A stretch of 64,000 nucleotides of DNA. Origin: Psilocybe azurescens. Lineage: Eukaryota; Basidiomycota; Agaricomycetes; Agaricales; Agrocybaceae. This document shows, in pieces, positions 56,891-64,000 of this stretch; position 1 is the stretch's first letter; every line of letters begins with the position of its first letter. Both the position numbers and the translations under genes were made by a program. The DNA is taken from NCBI GenBank assembly GCA_023853785.1, contig JAJIRX010000922.1, forward strand, positions 1 through 64,000. The letters are read 5' to 3'. Below the pieces are notes generated by a model. That model was not told where the DNA came from. It ran no database searches and was given only the letters and a program-made list of their open reading frames with translations.

Positions 56891-59800
56891 TCGACATCTT
56901 TACTATCACTTGTTTCCCCACCCCTCGCACCCACACCTCCAACACCCTCTGTCACACCAGCGCCAGTCGGAAGCACCGACATCGACACCCCATGTAGGCA
57001 ATCCAATCCACACGCCTCTAAATTGGACTATTAAAGAACTAGTTGTAGGATATCGTGTGGTTCCTCCCAAGCAGGAGCGGGGGTCTCCTGCTCCTGCTGT
57101 TTCTTGTTCCTGTGTCGTTTTTGGTGTCTTTGTCCTAGTATGTGTCGTGTTTGTGGGAGTAACGGCGTAGCATCTAGAGCACCAGGGACGCCCGAGAACG
57201 TGATACGAGGCAACGAGGCGCAGACAACGTCAGCGACTCCACAAATTGGCCCACCACCCCCTTCTTCAATGCTGACGCCAACGAATGCGAATGGACAAGC
57301 GTCGAGATCTATGTGTGAGTCCTTAAATTGTGCTTGCTGTCCTCATCGGCGAAGTATACAAGGAGCAGCGTGCTCTCACCGTTGCGGTCAGTGTCTAGTC
57401 CAAGAATGGGGTGGATAAGATGATGGACAGTGCGAGAATGGTTTGCGCACACGAGATGAGGCTTACGTTGTAGCTACTATAATGGACCTGTAGTTTCATA
57501 GAAGGAATGTAGGGATTAATGGATGGGACGTATGCAGATAAATATCATGGTGCAAGAGTGAATGTGGTGGGGATGGGAAAGAAAAGGAAAAGGGAGAAGA
57601 AAGGGGCAGGGAATAAACGAGAGTGGTAGGAGATAGTAGGTCATGTAGATTCTACAAAAAAAAATAAAAAGAGCAAAAAGCAAAAGCAAAGTCACATACC
57701 ACCATCCACAGCGTACTGTATATCGTCAAATGTGTCAGCGTGTACGGCCCTTCTCCCATCTTCCGTAATGCCCTCCCTATATCAACTATTCATGATATGT
57801 GTGGACGTATCCTCCACATCTGGATTGGATGATTCTGTTTAGTTTTTACATCCTACGATCTCGATATCTATTCTTACCATCTTATTTATTTGTTTCCAGC
57901 CCATGTACGGATGAGGGAAGTTACGAACTACAGGTGTGATTGTACATGGCTACCAGACTACTTCTCTATATCCCACTCTGTACACCAGTACGCGGTCTTC
58001 TTGTCGTATTGTGGGCAGAGTATAATAAAGAGTCATGTGGACGTACGTGTTTTGTAGGTATGCCATCCTTTCTTGCTATCTTCCAGCTACCCAAATTGGC
58101 CATTCCACGTAACTTCAAGCATCAAACAAAATGACCAGTACTCATCTTGGCCCAAATAGATCCTCCCAAACCACTCAGAGCTCTCCCACTACCTAAACTT
58201 ATCAGACTGAAGGCAAGAAACAAAGGTTACACAATGGAGGGGGGGTATATGGGTATGGGCATGGGTGCTTGTATCATGAGGGCCCTCTGAGGTGCTGAGG
58301 GCAACCAAAGACGAAGCGGCGAGTGGCCCAGGAAGACTGGGCCAAAATCTTATATGTAAGTAGATACTAAGCCAAGGTAGGGGACTGCGATCTGACCAAG
58401 TTAGAATTGAGCAGCCCTCAAGTGAATGCCAAGACTTTTTCAAAATGTCACTGATGCATGATCATGACGCGCTTGACGGGGTTAGGGAGTGACCAGGGTT
58501 GTCCAGCCGTACCCGAATGAAAAATTTGTTTTGTGCGCTTTCCCTAGAACTCTATCTCACTGCCACTCAGGACGTACGAACTGAGCTACGCTCTTCTCTC
58601 TGATGCTCACTCCCACAGCGCTTATGCCAGCCATCACATACCACCACATGCAGGAACTTAGAATGGTCATAAGTAAGAGAGGAGAAACTGGCCTGCGCCA
58701 ATGGTGCACATGAGGACTGAGGCCTGCAATCTCGATGTCCTGAGGCTCCTGTCCATTTCTTTACTCTCGGGGCCCTCACTGTAGATGTCCATGCAGCTCT
58801 TCCAGCTTTGGAGATAGTAACAGCACGTCCATCACCAATCTCTCTTGGTAGTAGTTACTGCATACCATTATCCTGAGCGCTGAGCACTGAACATCAAGCT
58901 AAGGCAGAACAAGCAGGAGCAGCAGGACTGAGTGATACTTTAGACGATCAACTATCTGACTCACAGATTACCGATCTGGCACATTGGCCACGAGCTGATC
59001 CATACCCAGGCTCTCTTTTCATATTCAATGTACTTGCTACTTGCATCGATTCGCCCCTTTCACCATTTCCGTTCACCGCACGCGTCCCTGTTTATCGATT
59101 TCACTACAACATGACGCTGGCAGCGCTATTCACATCTCAAGATGAGTGGTTCTATAACTACAATCGCCGCCGCTCGCTCTTCTTCCCCTTTACAGTCTTC
59201 ACGATCTGTGGAGCACGTCTATGGTCTAGTATTGGTCAAGTTGGAGAAAACGGTAGAGCTGGAGGGACTGCGGGTTAAAAACCAAGTTCTCCAAGTACGG
59301 TGGTCGTCGGTCCTAGCCTGGATGTTGAAGCTTCTCCTGGTACGTATCATTTTTCGTATCAAAAATTTTTATTTTTATTTTTAGTCGGGACTACAACGAC
59401 ATTTGATTCCTTTGTATTCTTCATGGCGTTCCGTCGGTCTGTTTTCGTTTTTCTTGCCTTTACGAGATCCCCTTCTTTCGTCTTTCGCCCTTCCTTTGTC
59501 ATTGGCCATTTCGGTAATCTTTTTTCAACAAATAGGACAACCGTCGGTTGCCGTCTGATTCAGCTCTCTGCTCACTTGGTTGCGGTCTATGGTGACAATC
59601 AGTTGTCTTACCTCCTCATTCTTCGCGAATGACACTTATTTCATTTTCATTTTTTATGTTTTGGCTCTCGGATCGGCCTTCTTGAATTCCCGTCATCGCT
59701 TCCAACTCGTCTGTGCTTTTATGCTCTAAGTATACACAGATAGACTCCTTATATCATTTTTTTTTCATGATTCAGTACGTGTTGTGCGATGCCGCTTCTT

Positions 59801-60090
59801 ACAAATGCCAAATTCCAATTTGATGCTTTGTCAAAAAGCAAAAATTCCAACATTATTGAAATGCGCTATACAAAGACCTGATCTACTGCTGGTGGGCTCG
59901 TAGGCTGTACAGTTCCCCGACGTGGTTGGCACTTCAATTTCAGACCGATTTATATCTCAGAAGTAGGGTATACAAGCTTTCCGGGATTTTCAAACCTTCC
60001 TGAACATCAGAGCGGGCATTTATACGAGCGATCTAGGCCTACATTTGAAAGTAAAATATTGGGTGAATTGATTGAAGATAATGACATACC
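56891..60090. other. no firm gene; weak frames only
   Basis: A Pro/Ser/Thr-rich frame with a hydrophobic segment (56,900-57,170) could be a fragment of a membrane protein. Near 58,500-58,610 the minus strand has a tRNA-like A box (TAGCTCAGTTCG) without a convincing B box. Nothing else was recognised apart from the candidate at 59,142. Confidence 0.35.
59142..59558 (+). CDS. possible two-exon gene, small hydrophobic protein
   Basis: An ATG opens 66 codons (59,142-59,339; MSGSITTIAAARSSSPLQSS...). A 45-bp GT-AG intron (59,340-59,384) joins it in frame to 57 codons rich in Leu, Phe and Ser ending in VAV and TGA, about 123 aa. The second half could form one or two membrane segments. Splicing is canonical and the frame intact, but no family was recognised and the composition of exon 2 is also what pyrimidine-rich noncoding DNA gives. 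Confidence 0.3.
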
Positions 60091-60094
60091 CTGA

Positions 60095-60465
60095 CATTGG
60101 AAAATTCGGTTGCAAAGTCAATTCCAAATCCACTTCCCGCCTGACCCTGCAGAGGAAAGATTACTTTAAGAAATGAAGTGATGAAGAAAAGAAATTTGTA
60201 TCATGGGAATGATTTGATATCCGCCAAAGTAAATTTCTCTCCCATGATGAACGGTTTGCTTTCAGCGGCCAGGTGGGACTCTAACACACTGTATAATTGG
60301 CGAGTCTTGTCGAGGTAGCCTGGGAAGGAAATACATGTTAGATACAAATTAATAGTGGATATATTCAAATGACTCACGTTTCTGTGCATACTTGACTTGC
60401 TCTGGAGCTACGTTAAAGTGAGGAGCAACATTGTGGAATTGACTGACCTGGCCTTGCATCGGTCT
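60095..60465 (-). pseudogene. glutathione S-transferase C-terminal fragment
   Basis: Exon pieces read PMQGQVSQFHNVAPHFN ... EQVKYAQKR, then after a GT-AG intron (about 60,365-60,320) YLDKTRQLYSVLESHLAAES and PFIMGEKFTLADI. This is the helical C-terminal domain of fungal Ure2/GST-like transferases, which conjugate glutathione to electrophiles. A last exon-like piece reads GFGIDFATEFSNV (60,095-60,145). The thioredoxin-fold N-terminal half is not found upstream, and the expected SFPW junction lacks a clean donor. It is a partial or decayed copy. Confidence 0.6.
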
Positions 60466-61950
60466 GATTCGAAATAGTGGAGGAGGCCCGGACGTTATTG
60501 TTCATTTACGTATGCAGCAAGAGTATTGAGGTCGCGAGGATAATTACGTTCTAGCAGATTTTTTGTTGAAATATTGAGCAAAGGGGAAATCAAGCATGAA
60601 AAGGCTTACCACGAGTTCTAGCCAGGTGAACATGGCTCAGAACCTTTTCTTCGTTATGTGGCCCGCCATCTTCATCCTGTTTTGGGTCATTCTGTGTGTA
60701 AACAAGTTCCTGGAGGCAATCACGGAGTGGAGGAGGTCGGTCAGGGGGCAGCATTTCACTTGCTATGAAGTCGGCATGGGAGGCGGGTAATTTGTCAAGG
60801 CGTTGGTTCATCATCAACATTTGACCAAGTGCTTGGTATTGACTGGAGTGCCGCCATGGCCGTTTCACAGCTGTGATATGCCGCGATTCTGTAATCGACG
60901 AACAAAGGCCATTGGGTGCCCGACAGTCCATAAGGATGATAGGGTTAGCACGTGAGTAAAGGCCCTGACTGTTTTGTCATTATCGCAATATCATCAAACG
61001 AATATAAGGGGGCATGACAAAAACAGACTGCATAAAATCATAAACATCACAGGAGGTATGTATGAGATGGATTATGGAGGATAATATGATCTTTAGGGTC
61101 CTCTATAGGCCATCAAGTGCTCTCATAAGGACCGCAAACCGATGGATAGAGCGATATCAAGAACATTAGAGGGGTTGCGTTCAGAAAGGCGATTCAGACA
61201 AAGGCTAATGAGGTCATACTGGTGATTTGAGCCTGGGTAGACTTGGTGGATTGGGGGTGTCGACAAGGAAGAGCAAGGGGGTCGAGCAAAAGAAAGTATT
61301 TCAGCTAAAGTTCAGTAACTGCCAACGAGAAACGAGCATGCAACGGAGTCTTTGGCCACAATACAACGCGCGACACAAACAATAGAAAGGATGTGTCGAC
61401 CAAACCTGATTGTCTTTCCCTCTCGCAAGCGCCAACACATTCGAACTTACCTATGTACCTCACGAAAACGTGAACCCCATCCTTTTTTTTTTAAAAAAAA
61501 AGATCACTTTCAAAGCTCAAAGGGACGTAATGAATTATAAGCCATAACCGAAAGACATAACATTTTGCACAAAACACAAGAAATACCACCTTCACCTTCT
61601 CTACATACCCAATCGTAAATGCATCCTAATCCCAATCCTAATCCTAATCCCAACTCCCATCCATCCACTCACCTACTTTCACACACGCAACGACAGTTTA
61701 AACGCTCCCTTACACTACACCCCGGGCGCACAGCTCTTTTTGTTTGCAGACAACGAACAAACAAACGGAACTATACTATAAATTATACTGCATCCGCCCC
61801 TCCGCCATTCCACGCACGCCCATCCAACACCACGATTCCGGCCTGATTTAATATGCACTCAACGAGAAAGAAAAGGAAGGGAGGGTGAGGAAAAGGAGGA
61901 GAGGGATGCGAAGTATCGGCGTTGGGAAGGCGAAGGCGATGTCGACTATT
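60466..61950. other. no gene recognised
   Basis: A minus-strand frame at 60,590-60,931 is open for 113 codons but has no family features. A degenerate CCTAATCCCAAT tract lies at 61,620-61,665. Confidence 0.4.
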
Positions 61951-61953
61951 TGT

Positions 61954-63595
61954 TTATAGTAGGTCACCAAACGCAGCCATCTCAGGCCCGCCCAATTCGC
62001 ACATGTCGATCTCCCAGTCTACATCCAAAAAAAAAAAGACATCCAAACCAAAACAGCAACTATATTGCTCTCTCTTTCCCTCTCTCTCTCCAAGGGAAAG
62101 GCGAAGACATGAAATAAACTCACAGCTATAAATAATAGTAACGGATATCAAAATCCCCCGTACCGCTCCGAATCGCACACGAGAGGTTCGCCGCGACAGA
62201 GAGCAAGCCCAGGATCGCGCTGCCAAATGCAGCAGCGGTCGATATCACGCGCTTTAGCTCCTTGTACATCGAGCCTTCACGGTGGCCGGCCACGACCTTG
62301 TCAGTGGGGGAGCGAGTTAGCGTACATGTTAAAGGTTAAAACGATAGAGAAAATATGCAGAGAAGAAAACAAAAAGAAATAGGGGGGATGGATAGGTACG
62401 TGGCGTTGAGGACGTGGAAATGGGGACCAATGAGCAAGAAGAAAAAAATGCACCATTTGCTGATCCTTCAGCTGCTTCGCCAAATCCTGATGCCCACTCC
62501 CAGAGATCTCAATCCACGTCTTACTAAAAAGAGCACACCCATTGAGCATGAACATGATGTAGATTGCCGTGTGGATCGGGTCGAGCACGGCTCCTTTGTG
62601 CATGTGCGGTGGGAACATGTAGCATGCAATCCCGCCTGTCGCATGGAGTTGCGAGGAGTCTTCGAGGAGCTGCAGATCCAATGGAAGGGAAGGGGAAAGG
62701 AACAAGTAGCAAGAGAATGATGAAAACACATCAGCGAAAATCTCAACATCCTTGGAAAAAACACAAAACGAACCTCCCAAACACCCAAAACATTAACCAA
62801 CAAGTTCTACGGGAACCGAGTCGCCAGCATCTGCGACAATATGAACTCGTTGCCCGTCAATGCGCTCTGCCGGTGTTCACAGTGCTAGGCAAGAACACTT
62901 TCCACACGATCGACACGCAGATGTTCGTCACGATGAACAGGTTGATGCCCGATCCAGACTGTACCCCTTCCGCAGGAGCTTGTCAAGGATAATCACAATG
63001 AGTGCGGCGACGAGAAGCTGGATGATGAGCAAGAAGCAGACTCCGGCCCTGAAGTCAGACAGCTGGCCGTACAGCCCTGTGCCCACGTAGACCGTGGCAT
63101 TGGTCAAGGGAGATGCTGAGAGCGAAGTCTGAGAAATTTTAGTCAGTATGTCAGTTTCACTGTGCGCGTGTATATATGGATGAGGAAGAAAAGAGAGAAG
63201 AGTGCGGATGGAGGGGGATTGGAATGTACACGACACAAGACGACATGACACTCGCATTTCTGAGCACCACTGAACAACACCCGATCCATCCTAAGACCTA
63301 AATACACATCGATGAGTGTCCCAAAAGCTGCATGACCAATCCAGGGGTGATAATGGGTGTGATACCGGGTTCCATGAGCGTTCCACGGTTAGAGGCAATG
63401 ATGACACACATCCAGTAGAGGGGATCAGGAGTCATACAGGGGACCTTGCGAGCACACCAGGAAGATAGCGCCTTGTGGTACGAAGGTCAGTGCGCATTGT
63501 GTGCAGTTTAACGAAAGGAAGCGTACTTTGCGATTGGGTTAGGAAACTTTTGGTAGTATGGGTAAGAAAGGCCGGACTAAGTTGAGGAACCGAAC
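61954..63595 (-). pseudogene. SEC61 alpha pseudogene, copy C
   Basis: Read leftwards: [122 protein letters not shown] and finally WEIDMCELGGPEMAAFGDLL with stop TAA at 61,954-61,956. This follows Sec61 alpha to its true C-terminus. A deletion after GPLYD, frame breaks and the same large internal deletion as copy A (here 62,861-62,880) disable it. Introns remain. The copy is inverted relative to copy A and 32 kb away. Confidence 0.85.
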
Positions 63596-64000
63596 GGTCA
63601 AGCCAAAGCCCTCGCGCATCCCTACGCCTGGAGCATTTAAGCGCTCCTCCTCCTCTCCCTCACGTCCCTTGTCGTCATGGGAGAGGGAGAGAGCGCCTTC
63701 GTTTTCGTCTTCCTCGTCGGATTTTGCGTTTGCGTCGTCGAGGGCTGCGCCTGCGTCCGAGTCATGGGCTGCGTCTGCATCGAGGGCCCTACCAGAGCGT
63801 AAGTGAAAGCCCGAGGCGGGTGAGGCAGGGGTAGGAGCAGGGGAGAATGAGGGGGTTGCAGTTACGCTGGAAGGAAAGGGGAGCGTCGAAGTGGACGTCA
63901 AAGTCAAACTCGAAGTGGAAATGGAAGTGGAGATGGAACCCGAACCCGAACTCGAGGTGGAAGAAGGCGGAGACGGCGCGTCGCGATGCGAAACGAGCTC
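63596..64000 (-). repeat. locus C: Ser/Thr-rich and acidic lead-in fused to SEC61
   Basis: An open minus-strand frame (HLRSGRALDADAAHDSDAG, ALDDANAKSDEEDENEGAL, GREGEEEERLNAPGVGMR) runs directly in frame into the SEC61 N-terminus at 63,595. Its two halves match locus A at 27,525-27,745 and 29,240-29,362, and parts match locus B near 47,200-47,400. It continues to the window edge. Confidence 0.8.

Noticed and set aside
58500..58615. Minus-strand tRNA or SINE
   Set aside because: An A-box match (TAGCTCAGTTCG) is present, but the B-box position reads GAGTTCTAGG and no cloverleaf forms.
61620..61665. CCTAATCCCAATCCTAATCC tract as a telomere
   Set aside because: It is short, degenerate and internal, and differs from the TTAGGG repeat expected in basidiomycetes.

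Overview
The window looks like nuclear DNA of a basidiomycete fungus, most likely an agaricomycete. Reasons: protein-coding remnants are cut by many short GT-AG introns (about 45-70 bp), there is a patatin/NB-ARC/TPR NOD-like receptor, and there is a KDZ transposase of the CxC5/CxC6 type, a group typical of these fungi. I do not name a species. No rRNA, CRISPR or bacterial-type operon is seen.

Layout. 1-2.9 kb: no gene, then short-unit minisatellites. 2,951-5,909: an internally deleted, non-autonomous KDZ element. 6.1-8.35 kb (-): decayed FHA-domain (SLMAP/Far10-like) gene. 9-14 kb: interspersed and satellite repeats. 15,034-21,042 (-): the main gene, a seven-exon NOD-like receptor (patatin, NB-ARC, 27 near-identical TPR units) carrying three single-base frameshifts. 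25.2-26.7 kb (-): PCNA pseudogene. 26.7-30.8 kb (+): a duplicated unit (locus A) ending in a SEC61-alpha pseudogene. 31.3-41.5 kb: AT-rich nested repeats with a Mutator-like foldback element, a Tc1/mariner-like non-autonomous element and minisatellites. 41.7-43.1 kb: fragments of a membrane protein and of proteasome subunit RPN6. 45.8-48.95 kb plus 56.81-56.89 kb: locus B, an inverted copy of locus A, split by a complete 7.85-kb KDZ transposon (48,963-56,810). 60-60.5 kb (-): glutathione S-transferase fragment. 61.95-64 kb (-): second SEC61-alpha pseudogene in the same chimeric context (locus C).

The most informative result is the reconstruction of the KDZ family. Both elements have matching terminal inverted repeats and 9-bp target duplications, locus A provides the related empty site of the large copy, and the small copy is an exact internal-deletion product of the large type. 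Most host-like genes here are broken copies that keep introns, so they arose by DNA-level duplication. Many breaks are one-base indels in short homopolymers, so consensus error must be separated from true decay. Nonsense codons and a splice-donor change in the FHA, PCNA and SEC61 copies are base substitutions and are harder to explain that way.
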